A stretch of 64,000 nucleotides of DNA from Solibacillus sp. FSL W7-1436 (GCF_038007305.1 NZ_JBBOWV010000001.1:2594501-2658500), one strand, 5' to 3'. Shown: positions 1 through 8,944, counted from the first letter of the stretch. The notes: generated by a model not told the origin, from the letters alone. Translations and numbers: made by a program.

Positions 1-1050
1 TATCGTAAATTATCAAAACAGTATCACCCGGATTTAAACAAAGATGAGGGTGCAGACGAAAAGTTCAAAGAAGTCGCAGAAGCCTATGAAGTGCTGTCGG
101 ACGACCAAAAACGTGCACGCTATGACCAGTTCGGCCATGAAGATCCAAATGCAGGCTTTGGTGGCGGAGGCTTCGGAGGCGGCGCTGGATTCGGCGGTTT
201 CGAGGACATTTTCAGTTCGTTCTTCGGAGGCGGCCGACGCCAAGATCCAAACGCCCCACGCAAAGGCGACGATCTTCAGTTCCGTATGAACATCTCTTTC
301 GAAGAAGCAGTATTCGGAAAAGAAACAGAAATCGAGATTCCAAAAGAAGAAACATGTGATACATGTCACGGCTCTGGTGCAAAACCGGGTACACACCCGC
401 AAACATGTTCACAATGTAATGGCGCTGGTCAAATCAACCAGGCAGTCGACACACCGTTTGGCCGTATGGTAAACAAACGTTCTTGCCCATCATGTCGTGG
501 TCAAGGTAAAATCATTGTGGAAAAATGTTCACCATGTCGCGGTACTGGTACAATTACGAAAAAGAAAAAAATCAAAATCACGATTCCGGCTGGTGTAGAC
601 GATGGTCAACAACTACGCGTAGCTGGTCAAGGTGAAGCAGGTTACAACAATGGTCCTGCCGGCGATTTATATATTATTTTCAATGTTCGCAAGCACGAGT
701 ATTTCGAACGTGACGGCGACGATATTTTATATGAACTAAAATTAACATTCCCGCAAGCAGCGTTAGGTGATGAAATCGAAGTACCGACAATTCACGGGAA
801 AGTGAAGCTGAAAATTCCTGCAGGCACACAATCCGGTGCACAATTCCGCCTGAAAGACAAAGGTGTAAAAAATGTACACGGTTATGGCATGGGGAACCAG
901 TATGTCATCGTAAATGTTGTCACACCGACGAAATTGACAGAAAAACAAAAACAACTGTTACGTGAATTTGCAGAAATCAGTGGAGATATTCCGGAAGAAC
1001 ATGGAAGCTCCCTGTTCGACAAAATCAAGAAAAAAATTAAAGGCGACTAA
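1..1050 (+). CDS. dnaJ: Chaperone protein DnaJ (5' end missing)
   Basis: Hsp40 co-chaperone that stimulates DnaK ATPase and delivers unfolded clients. The frame is open from base 1, so the true start lies left of the window; about 20 residues are missing. Visible in order: the end of the J domain with the HPD motif at visible residues 9-11, a Gly/Phe-rich linker, the zinc-binding region with four CxxCxGxG modules ([32 protein letters not shown], from about visible residue 119), and the C-terminal substrate-binding domains. The gene is followed after 14 bases by prmA, the usual heat-shock operon order in Bacillus. Identity is secure. Confidence 0.97.
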   Translation, partial: YRKLSKQYHPDLNKDEGADEKFKEVAEAYEVLSDDQKRARYDQFGHEDPNAGFGGGGFGGGAGFGGFEDIFSSFFGGGRRQDPNAPRKGDDLQFRMNISFEEAVFGKETEIEIPKEETCDTCHGSGAKPGTHPQTCSQCNGAGQINQAVDTPFGRMVNKRSCPSCRGQGKIIVEKCSPCRGTGTITKKKKIKITIPAGVDDGQQLRVAGQGEAGYNNGPAGDLYIIFNVRKHEYFERDGDDILYELKLTFPQAALGDEIEVPTIHGKVKLKIPAGTQSGAQFRLKDKGVKNVHGYGMGNQYVIVNVVTPTKLTEKQKQLLREFAEISGDIPEEHGSSLFDKIKKKIKGD

Positions 1051-1064
1051 GGAGTGTATTGCAA

Positions 1065-2003
1065 GTGAAATGGACAGAACTTTCGATTTTAACAACGCAT
1101 GAAGCTGTTGATGCAGTGACGAACATTTTACACGAAGCTGGTGCAAGCGGTGTAGTAATTGAAGATTCAAAGGAATTAGATAAAGAGAGAATCGATAAAT
1201 TTGGTGAAATTTATGCACTGAATCCTGAAGATTTTCCGAAAACAGGTGTCATTGTAAAAGCATATTTATCGGCTTCAAGTTTTTTAGCGGAAACAATCGA
1301 AGAAATTAAGCTTGCAATCGCAAACCTTGTAAACTTTGATATTAATATTGGTGAAAATGTACTAACACTTTGTGAAGTGGATGAAGAAGATTGGTCAACG
1401 GCGTGGAAGCAGTACTACCATCCGGTAAAAATTTCGGAACGCTTCACGATTGTGCCGACTTGGGAAGACTACAAACCGGTATCAACGGATGAGCTGATCA
1501 TTGAACTTGATCCGGGGATGGCGTTCGGAACGGGTACACACCCTACAACGGTCATGTGTTTACAGGCACTTGAAAAAGTTGTACAACATGACCACACAGT
1601 TGTCGATGTTGGTACAGGATCTGGTGTACTGTCAATTGGTGCTGCCATGCTTGGCGCGAAAAGTGTTCATGCACTGGACTTAGATGAAGTGGCAGTAAAT
1701 GCAGCGCGTGAAAACGTTGAATTGAATAAAATGAGTGATATTGTTGAAGTATTCCACGGCAATCTTTTGGATACAGTAAAAGAACCGGCTGATATTGTCG
1801 TAGCGAATATTTTAGCGGAAATCATTATGTCATTTACAGATGATGCATTTTCAATTGTAAAACCAGACGGCATCTACGTGACATCAGGTATTATCGGAGC
1901 GAAGAAAGACGATGTCAAAGCAGCTCTTGAAAAAGCCGGATTTGTCATTGAAGAAGTATTGATGATGGAAGACTGGGTCGCGATCATTTCACGTCGTCCA
2001 TAA
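1065..2003 (+). CDS. prmA: Ribosomal protein L11 methyltransferase
   Basis: SAM-dependent methyltransferase that methylates ribosomal protein L11. It has an N-terminal L11-recognition domain (residues 1-110) and a class I fold with the SAM motif DVGTGSG near residue 180, then the IVANILAEI motif of PrmA. I chose GTG at 1065 (MKWTELS, as in Bacillus PrmA) because AAGGAG at 1049-1054 lies 10 nt upstream; an in-frame TTG at 1059 would have only 4 nt of spacing. About 312 residues, normal for the family. Directly downstream of dnaJ and probably cotranscribed with it. Confidence 0.95.
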   Translation: MKWTELSILTTHEAVDAVTNILHEAGASGVVIEDSKELDKERIDKFGEIYALNPEDFPKTGVIVKAYLSASSFLAETIEEIKLAIANLVNFDINIGENVLTLCEVDEEDWSTAWKQYYHPVKISERFTIVPTWEDYKPVSTDELIIELDPGMAFGTGTHPTTVMCLQALEKVVQHDHTVVDVGTGSGVLSIGAAMLGAKSVHALDLDEVAVNAARENVELNKMSDIVEVFHGNLLDTVKEPADIVVANILAEIIMSFTDDAFSIVKPDGIYVTSGIIGAKKDDVKAALEKAGFVIEEVLMMEDWVAIISRRP

Positions 2004-2087
2004 ATCAATTGTTTAGATGAAGAGGTTGGGAGAAAATAGAAATTTCATTACTTAATAAGAAAATTCTTATTAAGGAACGTATACTAT

Positions 2088-2198
2088 ATAAAATTGATTG
2101 GAATGGAGGGCGACTCCAGCGGGAACAGCACGACGCCTGAGACTACAGGCTCAGGCCGTGCCCGCGGAAAGCGTCCCGGAATGGAAATCAATTTTTTA
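2088..2198. repeat. Palindromic interspersed repeat (REP-like), copy A
   Basis: A GC-rich island in AT-rich intergenic DNA that folds back on itself. The outer arms are AAATTGATT and AATCAATTT. Inside lie GCACGACGCCTGAGAC on the left, CCGTGCCCGCGGAAAGCGTCC on the right, and a central CCTGAG/CTCAGG hairpin. The left and right modules recur at 8586-8687. Elements of this design are common in Bacillaceae intergenic regions; no transposase is encoded here. It separates prmA from rsmE. Confidence 0.8.
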
Positions 2199-2207
2199 AC
2201 GCTCAGC

Positions 2208-2250
2208 AAAAAAATACCATTTTTCTCTCGTAGAAAAATGGTGTTTTTGG
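2208..2250 (+). terminator. Terminator-like hairpin between prmA and rsmE
   Basis: A 12-bp stem (ACCATTTTTC pairing with GAAAAATGGT) is followed by GTTTTTGGG. The same hairpin style recurs at 37415 and 55571. It lies immediately after the palindromic repeat and could end dnaJ-prmA transcription before rsmE. Confidence 0.65.
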
Positions 2251-2294
2251 GTTATGTACTAATCTCTTTACGTTATCAACAGGGAGTGAAGACA

Positions 2295-3038
2295 ATGCAA
2301 AGATATTTTGTAGATACAGTGGATAAGGATATGGACCAATTTATCATTTCCGGAGAAAACGCACGCCATATTTCAAAAGTAATGCGCATGACGGTTGGGG
2401 AAGAAATCATTGTTGTCCATGACAATGTGGCGCATGTTTGTGAAATTTCCGAACTGGATCAGGATGTACATGCAAAAAAAACAGGGACGACAATCCCATC
2501 GCCGGAAATGCCGGTAAATGTCGATATTGCATGTGGCCTGCCAAAAGGCGATAAACTGGAACTGATAGCACAAAAAGCGACAGAGCTCGGTATGCACGCA
2601 CTCATTCCATTTGCTGCGGAACGTTCGATTGTAAAATGGGATGATAAAAAAGCAAAGAAAAACCAGGAACGCCTGCAAAAAATCGCTCTGGAAGCGGCTG
2701 AGCAATCGCATCGTACATATGTCCCGAATGTTGTACAACCAATCAGTTTCAAACAGCTTGTACAAACATTCCCGAACTATGATGCTGTCTATATTGCCGA
2801 TGAAGAAGATGCGAAGCTGGCTACACGTACGACATTTAAACAAAAGCTGCAATCGTTAAAAACGGAAGAAACACCACGTATCCTATGCATCTTCGGTCCT
2901 GAAGGCGGCATTTCCCGCACTGAATCAGCCGTCTTGCTCGAAGCCGGTGCACAGACAATGTCACTTGGACCGCGTATTTTACGGGCAGAGACGGCACCAT
3001 TGTATGCGCTTGCTGCGATTTCTTATGAATTTGAATAA
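2295..3038 (+). CDS. rsmE: 16S rRNA (uracil(1498)-N(3))-methyltransferase
   Basis: SPOUT-family enzyme that methylates N3 of U1498 in helix 44 of 16S rRNA. It has an N-terminal PUA-like domain (MQRYFVD start), then a SPOUT domain with the trefoil-knot motifs GPEGGISRTE and LGPRILRAETAP near the C terminus. I chose ATG at 2295 because AGGGAG sits 8 nt upstream and the protein then has the usual 247 residues; a longer open frame would run through the palindromic repeat. In Bacillus it follows prmA directly. Here 290 bp with a repeat and hairpin intervene, so it may have its own transcript. Confidence 0.95.
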   Translation: MQRYFVDTVDKDMDQFIISGENARHISKVMRMTVGEEIIVVHDNVAHVCEISELDQDVHAKKTGTTIPSPEMPVNVDIACGLPKGDKLELIAQKATELGMHALIPFAAERSIVKWDDKKAKKNQERLQKIALEAAEQSHRTYVPNVVQPISFKQLVQTFPNYDAVYIADEEDAKLATRTTFKQKLQSLKTEETPRILCIFGPEGGISRTESAVLLEAGAQTMSLGPRILRAETAPLYALAAISYEFE

Positions 3039-3065
3039 TGAACGGACTGAAATATCAGACCGAAA

Positions 3066-3110
3066 GAAGCCTCAATTTCTCACACAAAGAGAAATTGGGG
3101 CTTTTTGTTT
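3066..3110 (+). terminator. Intrinsic terminator after rsmE
   Basis: The stem AGCCTCAATTTCT / AGAAATTGGGGCT is followed by TTTTGTTTT, 28 bases after the rsmE stop. Confidence 0.85.
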
Positions 3111-3142
3111 TGAAAATATCTCAAATTAAATGGATTCCCTAC

Positions 3143-3171
3143 TTGTATAAGGAAATTCAAATATGTATAAT
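3143..3171 (+). promoter_or_regulatory. Predicted vegetative promoter for the carotenoid desaturase
   Basis: TTGTAT, 17 nt, TATAAT. The start codon lies about 178 nt downstream, so the leader would be long. I saw no recognisable riboswitch in that leader. Confidence 0.6.
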
Positions 3172-3348
3172 GTTTGTATAACATATAACAGTGTCTCTGG
3201 ATAAATCTTTATTATAAACAGTTGAAATATGAAATTTTATTAATAATGACGGTGAAAAGAATATAGAACATCATTAAACATTATACAAATCGAACTTCAA
3301 GAATGAAGCATTGTACAATATCGAATCGAAACAGGGAGGAAATAAAAA

Positions 3349-4923
3349 ATGAAAAAAATTGCAGTAGTAGGGGCAGGACCCGGTGGATTAGCGGTTGCCA
3401 TGTTATTGGCGCATAAAGGTTATGAAGTGACGATTTATGAAAAGCAGGCTTATGTAGGCGGGCGAACAAGTGAAATTAAGCTTGGTGATTTTAAATTTGA
3501 TATGGGTCCGACATTTTTAAATATGTTGTACATTGCGGAGGAAATTTTTGAATTAACAGGCCGCAATATTCACGACTATGTGGATCTGATTGATTTGAAT
3601 CCGATGTATCAATTAATCTACCATAATAAAAAAATAAATATGACACGTGATGCAGATGAGATGATCCGTCAAATCGATGAACTTTTCCCTGGAAATGAGG
3701 GGAACTATGAGCGCTACATGGAGCAGACGCAAAAGAAACTCGAAGTGCTTGCCCCTGTACTGCAGGCTCCGATGAATAAGCTGACAGATCTGTTCAACCC
3801 GAAAGTGATGAAAGCGTTCAAAGAGTTAGAGGTTGGGAATTCCCTTGTCGATACACTTTCGAAGTTTTATAAAGAAGAGGAATTGCAGCTCGCTTTTACA
3901 TTCCAGGCAAAATATTTAGGGATGTCTCCATGGGAAAGTCCCGGAGCGTTTTCGATTCTTTCGTATATTGAACATGCGTACGGCGTCTATCACATTAAAG
4001 GCGGCATCAATAAGCTGACGGAAGCGATGGCAAAAGTTGTGCTTGAATCGGGCGGGAAAATCCTTCTCAATAACGGCGTGAAAAAATTGAAAACAAAAGG
4101 CCGGAAAGTGACAGGTTTACTGCTGGAAGATGGTCAGGAAATCGATGCGGATGAAGTCATCATTAACGGAGATTTTGCACATGCGATGACACATCTTGTC
4201 GAGCCGGGATTATTGAAAAAATACACACCGGAAAAACTGGAGAAAAAACAGTATTCCTGCTCAACGTTCATGCTGTATTTAGGTGTCAATAAACGATTTG
4301 ATCTGCCGCACCATACAATCTGGTTTGCGAAAGATTACCGGAAAAATGTAGAGGAAATCACAAAAACGAAACTGATGTCCGAAGATCCGTCAATTTACAT
4401 CCAAAACGCCGTTGTAACGGATGAAACAGTGGCACCAAAAGGGAAATCGACATTATACATTTTAGTGCCGGTACCGAATAATTTAAGCGGCATTGACTGG
4501 GCGGAAAAGGCGGGTCCTTTCCGTGATATGGTCTTAAATATGGTAGCGGATAAACTTGGAGTGAAGGATATTTGGGAATATATCGAAGAAGAGAAAATGA
4601 TTACACCTGCTGACTGGGAGCGAGATATTAATGTTTACAAAGGGGCGACATTCAATTTAGGTCACCAATTATCGCAAATGCTAGTTTTCCGTCCGCGCAA
4701 CAAATTTGAAGAACTTGATCGTTGCTGGCTGGTCGGTGGCGGTACACACCCGGGCAGTGGCTTGCCGATTATTCTGGAATCAGCCCGTATTACAGCAAAC
4801 GGCATTTTACAGCAGGATAAACAGACATTGCTTCCTGTTAAACCATTGCCGAAAGTGGAACTGTATAAAAAAGCGCATTCACAATTACAGCATCAGCCTG
4901 CAGCCATTCAAACAAATGCGTAA
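3349..4923 (+). CDS. CrtN/CrtI-family carotenoid (apo-phytoene) desaturase
   Basis: FAD-dependent amine-oxidase-fold enzyme of the phytoene/diapophytoene desaturase family. The dinucleotide-binding GAGPGG is at residues 8-13, followed by the family signature GGRTSEIKLGDFKFDMGPT. The C-terminal FAD motif GGGTHPGSGLPIILESA is intact. At 524 residues it is slightly longer than staphylococcal CrtN, with which the patterns GDFAHA, YSCSTFMLYLGV and DPSIYI agree. A strong AGGGAGG precedes the ATG. No squalene/phytoene synthase or other carotenoid gene lies nearby, so whether it desaturates or oxidises a C30 carotenoid cannot be decided here. Confidence 0.85.
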   Translation: MKKIAVVGAGPGGLAVAMLLAHKGYEVTIYEKQAYVGGRTSEIKLGDFKFDMGPTFLNMLYIAEEIFELTGRNIHDYVDLIDLNPMYQLIYHNKKINMTRDADEMIRQIDELFPGNEGNYERYMEQTQKKLEVLAPVLQAPMNKLTDLFNPKVMKAFKELEVGNSLVDTLSKFYKEEELQLAFTFQAKYLGMSPWESPGAFSILSYIEHAYGVYHIKGGINKLTEAMAKVVLESGGKILLNNGVKKLKTKGRKVTGLLLEDGQEIDADEVIINGDFAHAMTHLVEPGLLKKYTPEKLEKKQYSCSTFMLYLGVNKRFDLPHHTIWFAKDYRKNVEEITKTKLMSEDPSIYIQNAVVTDETVAPKGKSTLYILVPVPNNLSGIDWAEKAGPFRDMVLNMVADKLGVKDIWEYIEEEKMITPADWERDINVYKGATFNLGHQLSQMLVFRPRNKFEELDRCWLVGGGTHPGSGLPIILESARITANGILQQDKQTLLPVKPLPKVELYKKAHSQLQHQPAAIQTNA

Positions 4924-4940
4924 AGAATGATTTCAATGTA

Positions 4941-4967
4941 TGAAACTTTTATTTGAATGGAAACGTA
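4941..4967 (+). promoter_or_regulatory. Predicted ECF (sigma-W-type) promoter of the YvbH-like gene
   Basis: TGAAAC, 17 nt beginning with TTTT, CGTA; the start codon lies 31 nt after CGTA. It matches the Bacillus sigma-W consensus except that the spacer is 17 rather than 16 nt. Four similar sites occur elsewhere in the window. Confidence 0.6.
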
Positions 4968-4998
4968 TAATAACTATTCATTTAAAGGAGGCAATACA

Positions 4999-5613
4999 AT
5001 GTTCAAAAAATTAGCATCAGATGCATTAGGTCTATCCGATATCGGGGTAGTCATTTCAAGACAGGACTTTGACAAAACAGATTCGGATGATTTTATTTTT
5101 AATGAAGTCGATGAGAAAATCTATTTCCTGATCAAAACAAAAGCGGATGAGTATTGCTTCACGAACTACGCATTAATCCATGTAGACGGCGCAAATGCGA
5201 TGAGTAAAAAACGTATGCTGCGTCGCTATGACTACGAGCATTTTGCGATTGAAGAAGTGCTGCTGGAAACAGCCGGAACAATCGATCTGGATGTAGAAAT
5301 CAAATTTGTCATTGGAAATGTGCCGTTAAGCATCGATATTCATAAAAAACATTTAACGGAAATTAAAGATCTGTACAAAGCGCTTCATGCGATTTCACTT
5401 GAACAAAAAGCGAATACATTCAGTATGGATGCTGCAAAACAAAGCCTGAATCTGGCTGCCTCTGCAATCGGCCGCGCCGGCAATGAAGGGGTTTCACCAG
5501 CCGAAGCATTCAAGGAAATCACAGCGTTTTCGCATAGCTGGCTGCTGGAGCAAAAGAAAGCATTTGTGAAGAAAGATTTCGGCGATGTTTTCGAGAAATA
5601 TATTAATAACTAA
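4999..5613 (+). CDS. yvbH: YvbH-like PH-domain protein
   Basis: Cytosolic protein of 204 residues with a bacterial pleckstrin-homology domain (about residues 15-120, including FLIKTKADEYCFTNYALIHVDG) and a helical C-terminal YvbH-type oligomerisation segment. The biochemical role is unknown; the family is thought to form ring-like oligomers. ATG at 4999 was chosen because AAAGGAGG lies 7 nt upstream. A longer open frame begins at 4957, inside the predicted ECF promoter. The gene is monocistronic with its own terminator. The ECF-type promoter suggests induction by envelope stress, which is inference. Confidence 0.85.
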   Translation: MFKKLASDALGLSDIGVVISRQDFDKTDSDDFIFNEVDEKIYFLIKTKADEYCFTNYALIHVDGANAMSKKRMLRRYDYEHFAIEEVLLETAGTIDLDVEIKFVIGNVPLSIDIHKKHLTEIKDLYKALHAISLEQKANTFSMDAAKQSLNLAASAIGRAGNEGVSPAEAFKEITAFSHSWLLEQKKAFVKKDFGDVFEKYINN

Positions 5614-5619
5614 TGAATG

Positions 5620-5653
5620 AAGCATGCGATATTTGTCGTATGCTTTATTTTTG
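5620..5653 (+). terminator. Intrinsic terminator after yvbH
   Basis: The stem AGCATGCGA / TCGTATGCT (one G-U pair) is followed by TTATTTTTG. Confidence 0.8.
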
Positions 5654-5833
5654 TACATAATAAGGGAGACAATATTTTTTTGCTTGGAGACCTAGGTTGT
5701 CTGTTTTTTCTCTGTGAAAGAAGGAACTGGGACATTTTGGTCGCTTGATAATAAATTGGGTGTGTAAACAGAAAGGAAAAAGGTGATATATTAGTTACTA
5801 ACATGGAGAACAGATTGAAAGGGTCGCGATAAT

Positions 5834-6871
5834 ATGAAAATTGAAGAAATTTTAACAGGGATCTTAATTATCTGTAGTGTAATGCTTTTTATTCTATTAT
5901 GTATTTACTTTTTTACGATTTACCGAAAGAACAGCAAGAAACGCAATTTTAATAAAATAAACAACTATATCCAGCAAAATGAGAGGGACTGGTATAATTA
6001 TTTAGTTTTAAACAAGCCTCTTCAGAATCATTCGACTACAAAGAATGAGCTGGAGGCAATTGATAGTATGTTTGTTTCGTATGTTACATCGATGGATAAA
6101 GAAGAAATTCTGGAGAGGGCTTCAACCTATGCTGCGTTGAATATGAAAAACTATTATATGAACCAATTGACGAGCCGTGATGAAGCGGTCCGTCTTCAAG
6201 CTTTGCAGCGCACACTGATTTTGGAACTGGAATTTTTAGTGCCGTTAATCGAACGCCGGCTAAAAGAAAATCGTACAGGTTCTATGGAAGAGTATTTATT
6301 AATGCTGAAGGTGGCATCGAAATATAACGAAAATTTATTTTTGGCGCATATGTACAAGCCTCGATTGCCTTTTTTGAACGATGAATACAATAAGCTGCTT
6401 TTGAACCTGGACGAAATGTATGCTGAATATTTTAAAGACAATTTTGAAGAATTGCCGATTCATCTGAAATACGCGTATTTGGAATCTTTATGTCTAAACC
6501 GGAACTTAAGTATCGGATACCTTTATTTATTTGAACGGTTATTGGAATCCGACTGTGCTGAAATTCGAATTCGTGCATTAAGAGCTATTTCTTCGTATGG
6601 CGAAATTTCAGATCTGAAGCATTACGAAAACTTTGTCCGGTCCTCACTTTGGGAAGAACGTCTGTTGCTTGCGGAAATTTTACGTTTTGTTACGGAGCAA
6701 GCGTCCTATACGTATTTGGGAACTTTACTGCTCGATCCAAACGGCAATGTCCGTAAGCAGGCTGCCTTATCGTTGATGGATTTACCGGAAGGAAAAGCCG
6801 TACTGCAGCAAGTATCCGAGAGCGAGGGAGAAAACCTTGCTGCCACAACAGCAGGAGAAACGGAACAGTAA
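5834..6871 (+). CDS. HEAT-repeat-like protein with N-terminal membrane anchor
   Basis: 345 residues. A single transmembrane helix lies at about residues 8-31, with a basic stop-transfer stretch (YRKNSKKR). An all-helical cytoplasmic region follows, with HEAT/ARM-like repeats clearest near the C terminus (DCAEIRIRALRAISSYG; DPNGNVRKQAALSLMDLPEG). Such proteins are often encoded beside a membrane glycosyltransferase of the polysaccharide-synthase type and act as scaffolds. No such partner is present here, so the function is open. It stands alone between yvbH and mtaB, with a modest Shine-Dalgarno (GAAAGGG). Confidence 0.7.
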   Translation: MKIEEILTGILIICSVMLFILLCIYFFTIYRKNSKKRNFNKINNYIQQNERDWYNYLVLNKPLQNHSTTKNELEAIDSMFVSYVTSMDKEEILERASTYAALNMKNYYMNQLTSRDEAVRLQALQRTLILELEFLVPLIERRLKENRTGSMEEYLLMLKVASKYNENLFLAHMYKPRLPFLNDEYNKLLLNLDEMYAEYFKDNFEELPIHLKYAYLESLCLNRNLSIGYLYLFERLLESDCAEIRIRALRAISSYGEISDLKHYENFVRSSLWEERLLLAEILRFVTEQASYTYLGTLLLDPNGNVRKQAALSLMDLPEGKAVLQQVSESEGENLAATTAGETEQ

Positions 6872-7042
6872 TTTAACAAGTAGTTAAAAAAATAGGCTTT
6901 GTATAGCGTTTTATGCTATTATAAAACACGTTGATATTTTTCTTCATTTAGTGAATGAAGAGCATGCTACCGGTCGACATAAAAGAGGCAAATCACCGGA
7001 GTAAAATAGATAAGTGCTAACCTTGAAAGGATGATATAAATT

Positions 7043-8392
7043 ATGAGTTACGAACGTACGAAAACCGTATCTCTACATACATTAGGGTGTAAAGTAAACC
7101 ACTATGAAACAGAGGCAATCTGGCAGCTATTTAAAGAGCAGGGATACGAGCGTACTGAGTTCGACCATCAGGCGGACGTTTATGTTATTAATACCTGTAC
7201 TGTAACGAATACAGGGGATAAAAAATCACGTCAGGTGATCCGCCGTGCGATCCGTCAAAATCCGGATGCGGTTATTTGTGTAACAGGCTGTTATGCACAA
7301 ACATCACCGGCTGAAATTATGGCGATTCCTGGTGTTGATATCGTTGTTGGTACACAGGACCGCGAGAAGATGCTTGGATATATCGATCAGTACCGTAACG
7401 AGCGTCAGCCGATCAATGCGGTGCGCAATATTATGAAAAACCGTGTGTATGAGGAACTGGATGTACCGGCATTTACCGACCGTACTCGTGCATCACTGAA
7501 AATCCAGGAAGGCTGCAATAATTTCTGTACGTTCTGTATCATTCCTTGGGCGCGCGGTTTAATGCGTTCACGTGATCCGGAAGAAGTTATTCGTCAGGCA
7601 CAGCAACTTGTCGATGCAGGTTATTTGGAAATCGTCCTGACAGGTATCCACACAGGCGGATACGGACAAGACTTCAAAGATTATAACCTGGCGCAGCTGT
7701 TACGTGATTTGGAAGCACAAGTTAAAGGCTTGAAACGTCTACGCATTTCTTCAATCGAAGCATCCCAATTAACGGATGAAGTGATTGAAGTACTGCAAAA
7801 CTCTGAAATTGTTGTAAACCACTTACACATTCCGATTCAATCGGGTTCAGATACGGTTTTAAAACGTATGCGCCGTAAATATACGATGGAGTTTTTCGCA
7901 GAGCGTCTTGAAAAGCTGAAAATCGCTTTACCTGACTTGGCGGTTACTTCTGACGTAATCGTAGGTTTCCCTGGTGAAACGGAAGAAGAGTTTATGGAAA
8001 CATACAACTTTATCCGCGACCACAAATTCTCCGAGCTTCATGTATTCCCGTACTCTCAACGTACAGGTACACCTGCAGCGAGAATGGACGATCAGGTTGA
8101 CGAAGAAATTAAAAATGAACGCGTTCACCGTCTGATTGCACTGAATGATCAGCTTGCAAAAGAATATTCTTCCCGTTTTGAAGGGGAAGTACTGGAAGTT
8201 ATTCCAGAAGAGCGTTTCAAAGATGGCGGCAATGAAAACTTATATGTCGGCTATACAACGAACTACTTAAAAGTAATTTTCGAAGGCACAGAAGAAATGG
8301 TCGGCCAGCTTGTAAAAGTGAAAATTACAAAAGCAGGCTACCCGTACAACGAAGGCCAATTCGTCCGCGTACTGGAAGGCCAGGCAATTTAA
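7043..8392 (+). CDS. mtaB: tRNA (N(6)-L-threonylcarbamoyladenosine(37)-C(2))-methylthiotransferase MtaB
   Basis: Radical-SAM enzyme that converts t6A37 to ms2t6A37 in tRNAs reading ANN codons. The N-terminal UPF0004 domain carries three cluster cysteines (TLGCKVN, NTCTVTN, VTGCYAQ). The radical-SAM CxxxCxxC is CNNFCTFC near residue 155, and a TRAM domain ends the 449-residue protein. The ATG follows AAAGGATG. In Bacillus this gene also lies between rsmE and rpsU; here several accessory genes have been inserted on both sides. Confidence 0.96.
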   Translation: MSYERTKTVSLHTLGCKVNHYETEAIWQLFKEQGYERTEFDHQADVYVINTCTVTNTGDKKSRQVIRRAIRQNPDAVICVTGCYAQTSPAEIMAIPGVDIVVGTQDREKMLGYIDQYRNERQPINAVRNIMKNRVYEELDVPAFTDRTRASLKIQEGCNNFCTFCIIPWARGLMRSRDPEEVIRQAQQLVDAGYLEIVLTGIHTGGYGQDFKDYNLAQLLRDLEAQVKGLKRLRISSIEASQLTDEVIEVLQNSEIVVNHLHIPIQSGSDTVLKRMRRKYTMEFFAERLEKLKIALPDLAVTSDVIVGFPGETEEEFMETYNFIRDHKFSELHVFPYSQRTGTPAARMDDQVDEEIKNERVHRLIALNDQLAKEYSSRFEGEVLEVIPEERFKDGGNENLYVGYTTNYLKVIFEGTEEMVGQLVKVKITKAGYPYNEGQFVRVLEGQAI

Positions 8393-8411
8393 TAATAAGC
8401 TTTATAAAGAA

Positions 8412-8444
8412 AGAGGGATTGCACTGTGCAATCCCTTTTTTGTT
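8412..8444 (+). terminator. Intrinsic terminator after mtaB
   Basis: The near-perfect stem AGGGATTGCAC / GTGCAATCCCT is followed by TTTTTTG. Confidence 0.9.
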
Positions 8445-8478
8445 TTAGAAGACTTTACTTGCTGTGAAAAGATTAATT

Positions 8479-8706
8479 AGTTGTTCGTAGTGAAGGCGGC
8501 GAGTGCAAGTGCCGGCTTCGCCTTTCGTTGCAGAGCGAAGCGAAATCGGAAAAGTAATTCAAAGCTTCCTTGGGGACAAGCACGACGCCTGAGACGGGGA
8601 ACAAAAGCTAAGAACGCCACGTCCTGTGGCAACGCTTTTGTGACCAACATCGTGTTGGCCTCGTGCCCCTGGAAAGCGTCCGCCGTACCGGAGAACAACG
8701 GCTAAG
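8479..8706. repeat. Palindromic interspersed repeat, long copy B
   Basis: The longest gene-free stretch on this side (8393-8944) is filled mainly by this element. The outer inverted arms are GTTGTTC and GAACAAC, with GGCGG/CCGCC just inside. The modules GCACGACGCCTGAGAC and CGTGCCCCTGGAAAGCGTCC match copy A at 2088-2198, but about 120 bp of extra, partly self-complementary sequence is interposed. Short open frames on both strands inside it look like artefacts of its higher GC content. Confidence 0.75.
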
Positions 8707-8823
8707 AAGCAGGTACTAAATTAGCCAGCTTTTTTTATTTCTATAAAAATCGGGTAGAGAAAACAGTATGCGCAAGTTTTTATAATCGGGCGAAACATCA
8801 TGTACTTTCATGCAGCATATTTA

Positions 8824-8845
8824 TTTACGAAAAGTTAGTCGTAAA
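8824..8845. promoter_or_regulatory. Perfect inverted repeat, possible operator
   Basis: TTTACGA, 8 nt, TCGTAAA about 100 bp upstream of the lipoprotein gene at 8945. It has the symmetry of a dimeric repressor site and lacks a T-run, so it is not a terminator. I cannot name a regulator. Confidence 0.4.
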
Positions 8846-8944
8846 CGAATGGAAATTTAAGTATATTATGAGGAAGACAAGCCAACACTATTATTCGGAA
8901 CTAATGTTGATCCCGATTACAAGTAAAGAAGGTGAGCAATTAAT

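Noticed and set aside
2094-2294. Extended N terminus of RsmE running through the palindromic repeat
   Set aside because: The residues are unlike the family, and a well-placed ATG with Shine-Dalgarno at 2295 gives the standard length.
8477-8705. Open frames of 73-74 codons on both strands in the palindromic repeat
   Set aside because: They lie wholly inside the GC-rich fold-back element, mirror each other, and lack ribosome-binding sites and protein-like composition.
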